Part shown: positions 8,520 through 17,286 of the stretch, piece after piece
Layout of the letters: each line of letters starts with the position of its first letter
Position numbering within the stretch: the first letter of the stretch is position 1
NCBI GenBank assembly: GCA_965237725.1
Contig: OZ250151.1
Span: forward strand, 3,472,001 to 3,536,000
DNA: 64,000 nucleotides
Reading direction: 5' to 3'
Source: G965237725 sp965237725
GTDB taxonomy: Bacteria > Pseudomonadota > Gammaproteobacteria > Arenicellales > Poriferihabitantaceae
Position numbers and translations under genes: made by a program
Notes under the pieces: generated by a model
The model's input: the letters and a program-made list of their open reading frames with translations, nothing else
Told to the model about the DNA's origin: nothing
Database searches by the model: none

Positions 8520-10049
8520 ATGAAACTCTATTTCACTCGATTGATGCAGTTGCTGGAAGAAAATTCTAGTTATGCCACGATTGTTATAGCGCTGTTTGTA
8601 GTTCTGTTTATGCGGTTAAATTCTTTTGGAATTACCTCTAACGAAGAGTTTTATTTACAAATTGCGCATCGCCGGGTTGAGCCTGAAAATTTCGGCCTAT
8701 TGCATGCAGTATTTGATTTTTCCAATTCCAGATTCTTGTTTGAATATTTAATTGGAAAGTTTATTGCGTGGTTTGGATTTGATATGGCTCATGCCATTTT
8801 CAGAACTGGGTCAGCGTTGTTATTCGCATTGTCCATCGGCTACTTCTTCAATTCCCTTAAACTGTCAGCAATGTCGAGTGTTGCAATCATTGCAATATTT
8901 TCACTATGCCATGAGCAAATAATTGGCGGTGAATGGTTATTTAAGGGATTCGAATCAAAAATACCAGCCTACATTTGTATATTTTTTGGCTTGGGGCTGG
9001 TCATGGAAAAGAAATATCTCGCTTCAATTGTGGCCGCAATTGTGTCCACCTACTTTCATTTTCTGGTTGGTGGGTTTTGGGTGTTAGCGTTGTTCGGTAT
9101 GTGTTTGCTTCAGCAAGTAGAAATTCGAAAAATACTTAGATTATTTGTAATCTATTTTTTGTCCGTAGCCCCATTAATTGGAATTCTAATTTATGAACAG
9201 TTAAAGGTATCGATTCCGGTGGGATACGATGGCTTGTCTCCCGATAAAATACTTCAATTGCGTCTACCACACCATTTAGCGCCATTTTCTACAGGAAATT
9301 TTCTATCAACCTGGGCACCTTCCATTATTGTTACATCTTTGATGTTGGTGTTTTTGTTGCGCATAAAAAGTTTGAGTAACAGTAGTGTTCTAATTAATTT
9401 GGTCATTGGTCTCCTAGTCTATTTCCTGCTGGCATTTGTTGTAAGCTATATCGATAGCAATACGAATTTAGTGGGCAAGTTTTTTCTGTTTCGACCGTCG
9501 TCACTTATCCTTTTTCTGTTTATTACCGCTTGTGTTCATTACCTTTATCTGAGCACTGACGAGACGATAGTGAAATTTGTGGCTGGAGGATCATTATGCG
9601 TGGCATTATATTTTTTGATTCAAATGTCTCATGTTTTTTCAAAACATCTTTTTGACAATGTCCCAAATCCGATACTGGGATACGAAAACATAGTTGATGC
9701 AGTTAAAACAGTTTCCCATAAAAATAATGTGGTTTTGATTCAACCGTATAATGAAATGGTGGCTGAGTATGCCTCGTTGCCAAGAATGCTCGATCGTCAA
9801 ACCCTTGTTTCCTGGAAATTTAATCCAACCCTGCCATCAGATCTCATCGAGTGGTTCGCCAGGCGCAACTTTAAAAACCAGGTATTTAAAACTGGATGTA
9901 ATAGACCGTTACAATATAATGTTGACTATTTATTGGTGTTAGCCCCTGGTCCTACAAAATTGGAAACCTGTGGGGAGGTGGTCTGGAGAAATCCGGTTAA
10001 CCCTGCATCGTACCTAATTAAAGTAGATAGCAAATGGAAACCAACTTGA
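8520..10049 (+). CDS. Polytopic membrane protein, probable GT-C fold (DUF6798-like)
   Basis: About 509 aa from the ATG at 8520; a TTG at 8487 would add 11 residues without a better ribosome site. The protein has around ten hydrophobic segments (for example IVIALFVVLFMRL near the N-terminus and SLILFLFITACVHYLYL in the middle) and a soluble C-terminal part of ~110 aa. After the first helix the loop reads FGITSNEEFYLQIA, the place where GT-C glycosyltransferases carry their catalytic acidic residues. I infer a lipid-sugar-dependent transferase acting on the periplasmic side, pairing with the GT2 ten bases upstream. The end overlaps the start of the DUF1989 gene by 16 bases, so transcription probably continues. 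Confidence 0.75.
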   Translation: MKLYFTRLMQLLEENSSYATIVIALFVVLFMRLNSFGITSNEEFYLQIAHRRVEPENFGLLHAVFDFSNSRFLFEYLIGKFIAWFGFDMAHAIFRTGSALLFALSIGYFFNSLKLSAMSSVAIIAIFSLCHEQIIGGEWLFKGFESKIPAYICIFFGLGLVMEKKYLASIVAAIVSTYFHFLVGGFWVLALFGMCLLQQVEIRKILRLFVIYFLSVAPLIGILIYEQLKVSIPVGYDGLSPDKILQLRLPHHLAPFSTGNFLSTWAPSIIVTSLMLVFLLRIKSLSNSSVLINLVIGLLVYFLLAFVVSYIDSNTNLVGKFFLFRPSSLILFLFITACVHYLYLSTDETIVKFVAGGSLCVALYFLIQMSHVFSKHLFDNVPNPILGYENIVDAVKTVSHKNNVVLIQPYNEMVAEYASLPRMLDRQTLVSWKFNPTLPSDLIEWFARRNFKNQVFKTGCNRPLQYNVDYLLVLAPGPTKLETCGEVVWRNPVNPASYLIKVDSKWKPT

Positions 10050-10534
10050 GTGAAGATCTTATCATCGAAGGTGGTCATTCTTCTGGCTTTCACCTAAATG
10101 CAGGGCAGTGTGTCTGCATCGTTAACCTGGAAGGCTCCCAGGTGGTGGATGCGTGGGCATTTTGCCAGGGCAATATCAATGAATTTCTGTCCAATGAACA
10201 TACCCGATCCTGCCTGGAGAAGCTGATACCCGGGGTTGGCGATCAACTCTATACCAACCAGCGCCGACCCATACTGAGCATTACCGAAGATACTTCCGCT
10301 GGCATTCACGATATGTTGCTTTCTGCATGCGATGAACAGCGATACCAGCTACTGGGGCATGTCGGCTATCATCGAAATTGCACGGATAATTTACGCGAAT
10401 CGTTATCGGAACTGGGACTGGATGTGTCGGAAATACCGAGCCCATTTAATATATTTGAGAATGTCACCATTGGCCCTAATGGTGAGTTGGCTATAGAGCC
10501 GCCGGTGGTCAAAGCAGGGAAAGTATCACCTTAA
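10034..10534 (+). CDS. Urea carboxylase-associated family protein (DUF1989), C-terminus lost by frameshift
   Basis: Member of DUF1989, proteins that accompany urea amidolyase and related nitrogen-compound enzymes. The 166-codon frame carries the conserved blocks VNLEGSQVVDAWAFC, LSNEHTRS, LTEDTSAGIHDML-like (ITEDTSAGIHDM, residues 82-93), HVGYHRNCTDNL and FNIFENVTIG, then stops after AIEPPVVKAGKVSP. Family members continue for about 40 more residues, and that missing tail is present in the -1 frame directly downstream (10519-10644). The gene is therefore broken or misread at one base. It overlaps the GT-C-like gene by 16 bases. None of the usual urea carboxylase partners is visible. Confidence 0.88.
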   Translation: METNLSEDLIIEGGHSSGFHLNAGQCVCIVNLEGSQVVDAWAFCQGNINEFLSNEHTRSCLEKLIPGVGDQLYTNQRRPILSITEDTSAGIHDMLLSACDEQRYQLLGHVGYHRNCTDNLRESLSELGLDVSEIPSPFNIFENVTIGPNGELAIEPPVVKAGKVSP

Positions 10535-10644
10535 GAGCGGAACTCGATCTAGTGCTTGTATTGTCGTCGTGCCCAATGGATATTGTGCTGACAAACGGCC
10601 CGGACCTTCGATCAAAGCCGGTTAAAGTAGAACGGATTAACTAA
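10519..10644 (+). pseudogene. Out-of-frame C-terminal segment of the DUF1989 gene
   Basis: Read in the -1 frame from base 10519, the sequence gives 41 codons and a TAA at 10642-10644. The peptide opens ESITLRAELDLVLVLSSCP and later reads MDIVLTNGPDLRSKPVKVE, the expected DUF1989 ending (L-R-A-E-x-D-L-V...S-x-C-P...TNG). Adding one G to the GGG at 10517-10519 would restore one continuous frame of about 203 aa. A one-base loss in a G run explains this, either as a real mutation or a sequencing error. Confidence 0.85.
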
Positions 10645-10667
10645 AACAGCATAAACAGGCGAATATT

Positions 10668-11300
10668 ATGTATCAAATTCACGGTATAAACTTTTCATCC
10701 AATACCACTAAATGCGTTTTTACCGCAGAGGAATTGGGTATTGAGTACGAATACATCAATCTGGATCTTTCCAAGGGTGAACACAAATCACCGGAACACA
10801 TGGCTCGACATCCACTGGGAAAACTCCCGACGCTGACGCACAGCGGTCAATCTATTTTTGAGTCCGGTGCAATTTGCCGATATCTTGGCAGTGTAGAAAA
10901 TTCTGACATGTATCCTATGGATGACCATTTGGCGCGAGCGCGCATCGATCAATGGATGGATTTTTTTTCAAACCATGTGGGCAGGTGGTTAAACACCTAT
11001 ACCTTTGAGACTGTGGCAAAAGTGAAGTATGGGTTTGGCACGCCAAATCAAGATACCATTGACGAAGCGGCAGGTTTTCTCGATCAGCAAATGCCGGCGG
11101 TGGAAACGCATTTAACCAGCTGTAGGTATTTCCTCGGCGATAAACTGACCATTGCAGATCCATTTGCCTTTGCCTATATGGAAATGGCGGAATTAGGGCA
11201 AGTTCCCATGGCCAACTACCCCAATCTGGAAAAATGGGTTGAAAACTATAAGGGCAGGAATTCTGTTTCCCGTGCAAAAAAGTGCTTGGGGTTAGCTTAG
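10668..11300 (+). CDS. Glutathione S-transferase family protein
   Basis: Cytosolic GST of 210 aa. The N-terminal thioredoxin-like domain (1-80) has SSNTTKCVFTAEELGIEYE in the active-site region, the cis-Pro segment PLGKLPTLTH, and the glutathione-binding ESGAICRYL (Glu-Ser). The C-terminal helical domain holds the N-capping box YFLGDKLTIADPFAF. The substrate is not predictable. The gene sits between the frameshifted DUF1989 gene and a serine hydrolase that starts four bases after its stop, so it is probably cotranscribed with the latter. Confidence 0.92.
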   Translation: MYQIHGINFSSNTTKCVFTAEELGIEYEYINLDLSKGEHKSPEHMARHPLGKLPTLTHSGQSIFESGAICRYLGSVENSDMYPMDDHLARARIDQWMDFFSNHVGRWLNTYTFETVAKVKYGFGTPNQDTIDEAAGFLDQQMPAVETHLTSCRYFLGDKLTIADPFAFAYMEMAELGQVPMANYPNLEKWVENYKGRNSVSRAKKCLGLA

Positions 11301-11304
11301 TCAA

Positions 11305-12495
11305 ATGTTTGCTATCTTAAAGCTAAGTACTGGAATCTCGATATTTCGGATTGTAGTTGTATGGGCTCTGCTTTGGGCGTGCTCAGTCCACGGGCTGCAA
11401 CCTTCTGCGCCGATTGTTCGCGATGATGGGTGGTATGTAGATACGCTTTCGAATGCGGGATTTGATCTTCAAAAGATGCAGATGCTCACCGAAAAGCTTC
11501 AATCAAACGGCCATAAAAATGCACACATTGTAGTTGTGGAATACGATGGTAAGCTTGTCTATGAGCAGTACCTTTCAGGTGAAGATCAGAACTGGGGTAC
11601 CAAAATTGGAGTGGTGCAGTTTGACTACGATGTCAAACACGACCTGCGGTCGATTTCAAAAAGTGTTACTGCGCTTTTGGTTGGTATCGCCCTTGAACAG
11701 AAATTTGGGAATAATTTTGAATCTGCATTGTCAGCATCGATTATGGATTATTATCCCGAGTACAAAAAAATTGTCGCTCCCGGTGTTGAAAAAATTTCCC
11801 TACATCATGTGCTGACGATGACCGACGGTCTCGGATGGAATGAAATGGATGTTCCCTATTCGAATAAGATGAATGACGAAATTCAAATGTATTATTCAAC
11901 AGATCCATTTGCTTATGTATTAAGCAAGCCAGTGCGCACGGAACCAGGAGGAGCCTGGTACTACAATGGTGGTACAACAATGTTGCTGGCGGGGTTGATT
12001 CAAAAATTCACGGGTAAAACATTTATTGATTTTGCAGAAGAGGTTTTATTTAAACCTTTAGGGATTACCGATTATGAGTGGCGTGGTGACAATATCTGGC
12101 GTAAAGGATTGCCTTCCGCGGCTTCTGGATTACGATTACGAGCAAGAGACTTGGCAAAAATTGGTGCACTTATGCTGCACCAGGGTCGATGGGCAGACAA
12201 GCAGGTAGTGCCAAGTCGCTGGATTGAGCTTTCTTCTATCCGCCATACGGAACAAACAAATTCTAATTGGAGTATGGATGGAATTTATGGCTACGGTTAT
12301 CAGTGGTGGCATGGAAATTTTCGTGGTAATTGGGATAATGCCACAGTTGTTACAGGCACGGGTTATGGAGGGCAAAACCTATTTGTGGTGCCAGAAAGAA
12401 ACCTTGTGGTTACTGTATTTGCTGGGACCTATGGTCAAGGGGGCTGGACAATGCCTGAAAATATTCTTGCAGAAATTATTTCCGCCGCACCATAA
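11305..12495 (+). CDS. Serine hydrolase, class C beta-lactamase-like, probable lipoprotein
   Basis: 396 aa member of the beta-lactamase/penicillin-binding-protein family. The N-terminus is a signal sequence ending in ALLWAC, so Cys26 may be lipidated, although Trp at -2 is unusual for a lipobox. The catalytic S-x-x-K is Ser116-Lys119 (RSISKS), the Y-x-N motif is Tyr219-Asn221 (WYYNGG), and GTGYGGQNLFVVP near residue 350 replaces the usual K-T-G/H-x-G. Such proteins act as esterases, amidases or carboxypeptidases in the periplasm; beta-lactam hydrolysis is not implied. It follows the GST gene after four bases. Confidence 0.9.
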   Translation: MFAILKLSTGISIFRIVVVWALLWACSVHGLQPSAPIVRDDGWYVDTLSNAGFDLQKMQMLTEKLQSNGHKNAHIVVVEYDGKLVYEQYLSGEDQNWGTKIGVVQFDYDVKHDLRSISKSVTALLVGIALEQKFGNNFESALSASIMDYYPEYKKIVAPGVEKISLHHVLTMTDGLGWNEMDVPYSNKMNDEIQMYYSTDPFAYVLSKPVRTEPGGAWYYNGGTTMLLAGLIQKFTGKTFIDFAEEVLFKPLGITDYEWRGDNIWRKGLPSAASGLRLRARDLAKIGALMLHQGRWADKQVVPSRWIELSSIRHTEQTNSNWSMDGIYGYGYQWWHGNFRGNWDNATVVTGTGYGGQNLFVVPERNLVVTVFAGTYGQGGWTMPENILAEIISAAP

Positions 12496-12548
12496 AGTTC
12501 AATTCACAATCTCATAGAAATTGTTAAGCGCTGCTTGTTGCGGTTTGA

Positions 12549-13460
12549 TTATTTATGGTCTCCGATGAGTTCCGCACACAATAAACTAGTCACAATTATT
12601 ATTGCACCAATCCATTGGGTGATTGAAAACCACTCGCCGACCAGAGATATTGCGATTAGTATAGCGAATAGTGGTTCTACAATTGATAACATGGCTGCCC
12701 GAGAGGTCCCAATAATGGACACGCTAACAAAAAATAAAACATAACCCACCGTGAAAGTAAGTCCTGCTCCAATCAATGCAAGCCAGCCTTTTAAGGTTTC
12801 GGGAAATACCGGGTTTTCGAGTACCCCGAGCATGGGCCCGATTGCAGCTGCAATTAGAATATAGAATGTGGCCCATAGTAGCGTATAAAAATTTGCCCGG
12901 ATTACCCCAGCGTGACGACACGCTGCGACCATGACCAGGATCATGAAGGTAACGGAAATTAGTCCCAGTGTCGCCAGGGAAATCCCAACCAGATTAACCC
13001 CATTGATATCTACGGCCAATGTCATGCCCAGGCCAAACAACCCAAGTAGTATCAATCCGACAAGAGCAGGTGTCAGTTGGGATTCACCGCGAAAGTGATT
13101 GATAATCGCGATCAGGAATGGATGGAGAAAAAAGATTAACACTGCGAGACTAACATTGATAAAGGCCACGGCGCCCATGATACCCACGGTGGTTAACGCC
13201 TGGGTCATGCCGGTGATTGAGCCAAACCAGAACGCTGAGCGCGGAACGTAAAAACTACGTCGACGAATTATCTGAAATAAACCGAGGCCCAGTAAACCGG
13301 TTAGTGAGCGCACAGTAAATACGGCAAGCAGATTAGCCCCTTCCTGATAAGCGATTTTTGCGCAATTGGGTGTTAGGGCAACGGACAGGCAACTGAGTAA
13401 GAGAATTCCAATTCCAACGTTCTGACTTTTGCTGGTAACAATGGCGGCGCTAATTTTCAA
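12549..13460 (-). CDS. EamA/DMT family transporter
   Basis: Inner-membrane permease of 303 aa with two EamA repeats and about ten hydrophobic helices. The second repeat ends with the typical AAMLSIVEPLFAILIAISLVGEW stretch. These proteins export or exchange small metabolites; specificity cannot be read. It is the last gene of a minus-strand operon (dienelactone hydrolase, amidase, SDR, EamA), and its start overlaps the SDR stop by four bases, so it may move the substrate or product of that pathway. Confidence 0.92.
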   Translation of the reverse strand: MKISAAIVTSKSQNVGIGILLLSCLSVALTPNCAKIAYQEGANLLAVFTVRSLTGLLGLGLFQIIRRRSFYVPRSAFWFGSITGMTQALTTVGIMGAVAFINVSLAVLIFFLHPFLIAIINHFRGESQLTPALVGLILLGLFGLGMTLAVDINGVNLVGISLATLGLISVTFMILVMVAACRHAGVIRANFYTLLWATFYILIAAAIGPMLGVLENPVFPETLKGWLALIGAGLTFTVGYVLFFVSVSIIGTSRAAMLSIVEPLFAILIAISLVGEWFSITQWIGAIIIVTSLLCAELIGDHK

Positions 13461-14188
13461 TAAGTCCAGGTCTCGGTATAAGGCCGCAGTTCGATTTCGT
13501 TACTCCATGCGGATTTTGGCTGGTTATGGGCCCACCAGTAAGCCTTGGCGACATCATCGGTATTAGCCATTTTTTCCGGGTCAAATTTATCACCGTAATA
13601 TTCTCGCATTAAAGGCATATCCAGATCGCAGTCCAGTCGAAAATGTACGATGTGCACACCATCTTTCGAATAGGCTTTTGCCAGACTTTGGGATAATGCC
13701 CGAAGTCCAAATTTTCCAATGGAATATAACGGGTGGGAGGCGGAGCCGCGAAGTGCCGCTGTTGCGCTTGAAAAAAGAATACTACCGCGCCCACGTTTCT
13801 GCATACTGGGCAATACCGATTTTGCTGCAGCAAATGCGCCAATGACTTCTATACGATAGATATCTTCCAGTTCTTCATAGCTCATTTCCAACGGGGTGCG
13901 GGATTCGAAACTTCCCCGGGCATTGTAGATCAATACTTCGATCTCGCCCATTTCCAACTCAATTTTCTGGATTGCCTGTTCCAGGAGTTCGGGTTTGGTC
14001 ACATCCGCTGAAAAATGCTTTATCTTTGCATCGGCGTTTGCCGCATTTGCTGAATCCATTGCTGCAGTACAGCTTTGTTTGTTGCGGGAAACCAGCGCCA
14101 TATCAAAGCCTTCGCTGGCAAATTTTGCTGCCAGTGCACGGCCAAGGCCTTCACCAGCACCGATGATTAAACACAGAGGTTGGGACAT
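13457..14188 (-). CDS. Short-chain dehydrogenase/reductase (SDR)
   Basis: NAD(P)-dependent oxidoreductase of 243 aa. The nucleotide-binding loop is IIGAGEGLGRALA at residues 8-20, the NAG-type structural motif appears as YNARG, the catalytic Ser is in ILFSSATAALRG and the catalytic Tyr-x3-Lys is YSIGK near residue 155. The alcohol or ketone handled is unknown. It lies 49 bases downstream of the amidase gene and overlaps the EamA gene, in a four-gene operon. Confidence 0.92.
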   Translation of the reverse strand: MSQPLCLIIGAGEGLGRALAAKFASEGFDMALVSRNKQSCTAAMDSANAANADAKIKHFSADVTKPELLEQAIQKIELEMGEIEVLIYNARGSFESRTPLEMSYEELEDIYRIEVIGAFAAAKSVLPSMQKRGRGSILFSSATAALRGSASHPLYSIGKFGLRALSQSLAKAYSKDGVHIVHFRLDCDLDMPLMREYYGDKFDPEKMANTDDVAKAYWWAHNQPKSAWSNEIELRPYTETWTY

Positions 14189-14237
14189 TTTTTATGCCTG
14201 TTAAATTATTAGGAAAGGTTACTTTAGGATTATTGCT

Positions 14238-15662
14238 TTAGTTTTGCTCGGGCTCAGCGATTGCAATTGTGTCACACCGCGCTTCAATGGCATAAGCGGC
14301 TTTGAACAAGACATCTTCCCGATAGCGTCCAGCCACCAGTTGAACCCCCATAGGAATATTGTCCGTCATACCCGTAGCCACGGTCATTGCGGGAACACTC
14401 AGAATCGGTAAACCTATTTGTGTCATTTGCGCCTCGATGACACCCCGAAATGCTTCCGCAGATTCCACATCCAGCTGATCGCGGAACGGTATTGCGCCGG
14501 AAACCGGGCAGATCAATATCGGGTATATTCTTAAAAATTGCTGCCATTGACGCGCTAGTCCTACGCGGCTTTGCAGAATATCCATAAAACTGTTCAGGGT
14601 TGGCACTTCACAGATAGACATCATTTGTTCATAAACGAAGTTTGCGTCGGGATCGTTTTCCGCTTTAATTCCTGCGCCTTTGTTGTAATGAAAATCCGAC
14701 ATCCACAGACCAAGTTGTAATTCCATGGGTTCGCGCATGGGAGGGCATTCAACTTCATTGACCTGCCACCCGTCCTCTTCGAGCATGCGGGCGGCATTGT
14801 TTAATGCGGTTACAACTTCGGGTGCGGTACCGAGACCGTCGGGATGGGTGCAAAGTGCGGCCACTTTTTCGAATTCCCCTGAATCCTGGGAAACGGGCAC
14901 CCACCAGGGGTCCAGGTCGCTGGCCTGGGATATGGCCTGGGGCATAACCTGAGACATGGCTTCGTAGCCAAGTTCTACATCCCGCACAGTCCTCGCTAAC
15001 GGTCCGGATACCGCGGTTATCTGAGCGCCAATGTGACGATCGGGCAGAGATGGATTAAGTGCGGGTATTCTGCCCAGAGTAGGACGCAAACCATGCAGCC
15101 CACAGGCATAGGCCGGATATCGCACCGAGCCCGCGATATCAGTGCCATGCCCGATAGCACCAATGCCCGCCGCAACTGCAGCAGCAGCACCCCCGGAAGA
15201 TCCCCCTGGAGTGAGACCGGAATTATGGGGATTTAGCGTGTGTCCATGGATCGAATTACGTGTGAACCAGCGCATGGAAAAAGCCGGGGTATTGGTTCGG
15301 CCGATTATAATCGCGCCAGCGTTGCGAAGGTTTGAAACTACCGGGTTGTCCTGATCTGCAACGTTATCATTCTGAGTCACCAGTCCGTTGGTATTGGCAT
15401 GGCCTTTTTGATCGATGTTCACCTTTATGGTGATTGGAACGCCGGCCAGTGGGCCTGCATCGCCTCCCCGAGCAATGATTGCATCAATGTTTTCTGCGGC
15501 TGCCATTGCTTCATCTGGCATCTCCTGGACGATGGCATTTATTACTGGGTTGACTTTATCGAGTCGCAATAACGCTTGTTCAATTACGTCAGTTGCTTTC
15601 AGATTTTTACTGGTTACCTTCTCCGCGATGTCCGCGGCACTCAATCGCCAGAGATTAGTCAT
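14238..15662 (-). CDS. Amidase signature family enzyme
   Basis: Hydrolyses a C-N amide bond. 474 aa with the complete Ser-cisSer-Lys triad: Lys80 in VPITIKVNID, Ser155/Ser156 in GGSSGGAAAAVAAG and nucleophile Ser179 in GTDIAGSVRYPA. The C-terminal stretch GLPILSVPAMTV and IPMGVQLVAGRYRED is standard for the family. There is no tRNA-amidotransferase context (no gatB or gatC), so this is a catabolic amidase. It sits 41 bases after the dienelactone hydrolase gene in the same operon, which suggests stepwise breakdown of one compound. Confidence 0.94.
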   Translation of the reverse strand: MTNLWRLSAADIAEKVTSKNLKATDVIEQALLRLDKVNPVINAIVQEMPDEAMAAAENIDAIIARGGDAGPLAGVPITIKVNIDQKGHANTNGLVTQNDNVADQDNPVVSNLRNAGAIIIGRTNTPAFSMRWFTRNSIHGHTLNPHNSGLTPGGSSGGAAAAVAAGIGAIGHGTDIAGSVRYPAYACGLHGLRPTLGRIPALNPSLPDRHIGAQITAVSGPLARTVRDVELGYEAMSQVMPQAISQASDLDPWWVPVSQDSGEFEKVAALCTHPDGLGTAPEVVTALNNAARMLEEDGWQVNEVECPPMREPMELQLGLWMSDFHYNKGAGIKAENDPDANFVYEQMMSICEVPTLNSFMDILQSRVGLARQWQQFLRIYPILICPVSGAIPFRDQLDVESAEAFRGVIEAQMTQIGLPILSVPAMTVATGMTDNIPMGVQLVAGRYREDVLFKAAYAIEARCDTIAIAEPEQN

Positions 15663-15703
15663 TATAATTCCCTGTCACAAACAAGATGCTGAGTGTGTCG
15701 GCA

Positions 15704-16585
15704 TCAACCCAGGTGCTCGTGAAAAAATTCTACGCTGCGCTGCCACGCCAGATCAGCGGCTTCCGAGTTATGCCTCGGGGTGCTGTTGTTATGAAAACCA
15801 TGGCGTGTTCCCGAATACAAATGACGAACATAGGGTTTTTGATTGGCATTAAGCGCGGTTTCAAAATCCGGCCACATAGCGTTTATCCGCGAATCGTCTT
15901 CAGCAGACTGAATCATCAAAGGTGCCTGAATTTTTGAAACGTCATCCGAATCCGGAGCCGCACCATAAAACGGAATGGCCGCGCTAAGTTCGTTACCCAT
16001 ATTTACCGCGAGGAAATTAGTTGTCCCGCCGCCCCAGCAAAATCCAATTGCGCCGAGTTTCTCAGTGGACAGGTTATGGGATTTTAGTAACAGGGCACTA
16101 TTCAACATGTCCTGCTTAAGTTTTGTCTGATCGAGGCTCTTTTGTAATACCTTGCCGTCATCATCGTTGCCGGGATATCCGCCCACCGGGTATAAACCAT
16201 CCGGCGCCAGCGCTAGAAAACCTTCCGCAGCGAATCGACGGGCAACGTCTTCGATATAAGGGTTTAGTCCGCGATTTTCATGGATCACCAGTACAGCTGG
16301 ATAGGGACCGGTAGCTGTGGGTTGCACAAGGTAACCGCGCATTTCCCCCGACGTGCCGCCTGGAGAATCGTATACAACATAATTTGCCTTGATGCGTTCA
16401 TCGGTAAAAGATATGGTTTGGGCCTCTGCGTAATTGGGTAATAATGCCTGAGCCATGGTCAGGCCCGACACTCCAGCAATTGTAATTGTGCTGGCCCGGC
16501 TTAAAAACTCACGTCGATCCATTTTGCCATGACAATACTCGTCGTATAAATCGTAAATCTTTTTATCTATAGTGATTTCGGGCAT
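15704..16585 (-). CDS. Dienelactone hydrolase family protein with Tat-type N-terminus
   Basis: Alpha/beta hydrolase of 293 aa. The Cys-Asp-His triad is complete: Cys183 in GFCWGGG, Asp231 in SAEDDSRINA and His262 in GTRHGFHN. An extra N-terminal segment carries DRREFLSRAS (residues 23-32) followed by a hydrophobic stretch ending near AEAQ, the pattern of a twin-arginine export signal placed after a short leader, as in many periplasmic DLH relatives. It is the first gene of the operon with amidase, SDR and EamA, and is divergent from a methyltransferase gene. The substrate is not known. Confidence 0.93.
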   Translation of the reverse strand: MPEITIDKKIYDLYDEYCHGKMDRREFLSRASTITIAGVSGLTMAQALLPNYAEAQTISFTDERIKANYVVYDSPGGTSGEMRGYLVQPTATGPYPAVLVIHENRGLNPYIEDVARRFAAEGFLALAPDGLYPVGGYPGNDDDGKVLQKSLDQTKLKQDMLNSALLLKSHNLSTEKLGAIGFCWGGGTTNFLAVNMGNELSAAIPFYGAAPDSDDVSKIQAPLMIQSAEDDSRINAMWPDFETALNANQKPYVRHLYSGTRHGFHNNSTPRHNSEAADLAWQRSVEFFHEHLG

Positions 16586-16674
16586 GGTGGTCTCCTGCAG
16601 AAATTTAGTTTGTGACGAATTCCAGACAGTATACTCAACTCCAGGATATAAATTAACGGTAAATTTTGCAGGAA

Positions 16675-17286
16675 ATGAAAGAACTTGAGTGTATCGAGTC
16701 CGAGACTATTGGTCACTATGAAGACCGCGCGGAATCATTCTGGCTGGGGACCAGAGATCACGATGTAACTCAGAACTATGCCGAATTTCTGAGTGCATTC
16801 CCTCAAGACCAAAAGCTGGACATTCTTGATTTTGGTTGTGGGCCGGGCAGGGACCTGGAGTATTTTCATTCTTTGGGGCATCGTCCGGTTGGTTTGGATG
16901 GCTGCGGAGAATTCTGCGATATGGCCAGAGAACTTACGGGTTGCGAAGTATGGCATCAAACGTTTTTAAAACTGAGTCTACCGCACCAGGCATTCGATGG
17001 CATTTTTGCCAATGCGTCGTTGTTTCATGTTCCCAGTGTAGAATTGTCCCGAGTGCTCGTTGAACTACACGACACATTGCGACCAGGGGGCATTTTATTC
17101 TCCTCCAATCCCCGTGGAAACAACGAGGGCTGGTCAGGCCAACGCTATGGCAACTACATGGAATTTGAAGAGAGTAAAGATTATCTCGAACACGCGGGGT
17201 TCGAGGTGATTCATCATTACTATCGGCCAGAAGGAAAGCCCTTGGATCAGCAACCGTGGTTAGCGATGGTCAGTAAAATTAGCTAA
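16675..17286 (+). CDS. Class I SAM-dependent methyltransferase
   Basis: About 203 aa. The SAM-binding motif I is ILDFGCGPGRDLEYF (near residue 45) and motif II VGLDGCGEFCDMA follows. DGIFANASLFHVP is the motif IV region and LRPGGILFSSNPRG motif VI. The acceptor cannot be told from sequence. The ATG at 16675 is chosen over an in-frame TTG at 16666; neither has a well-spaced ribosome site. Its 3' end overlaps the converging SAF-domain dehydrogenase gene by eight bases. Confidence 0.9.
   Translation: MKELECIESETIGHYEDRAESFWLGTRDHDVTQNYAEFLSAFPQDQKLDILDFGCGPGRDLEYFHSLGHRPVGLDGCGEFCDMARELTGCEVWHQTFLKLSLPHQAFDGIFANASLFHVPSVELSRVLVELHDTLRPGGILFSSNPRGNNEGWSGQRYGNYMEFEESKDYLEHAGFEVIHHYYRPEGKPLDQQPWLAMVSKIS

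Noticed and set aside
4355..10049. Prophage or insertion element around the AT-rich glycan block
   Set aside because: No integrase, transposase, phage structural gene or flanking direct repeats were found. Composition alone is not enough.
10515..10534. Programmed -1 ribosomal frameshift in the DUF1989 gene
   Set aside because: The codons GCA GGG AAA GTA do not fit X-XXY-YYZ, and no obvious pseudoknot was seen. A lost G in a homopolymer is simpler.
15415..15852. Long antisense frames (145 aa here; similar at 30251-30709, 35354-35785 and 48630-49025)
   Set aside because: They mirror well-supported genes (amidase, AraC, fusion enzyme, nuclease) and show no family motifs.
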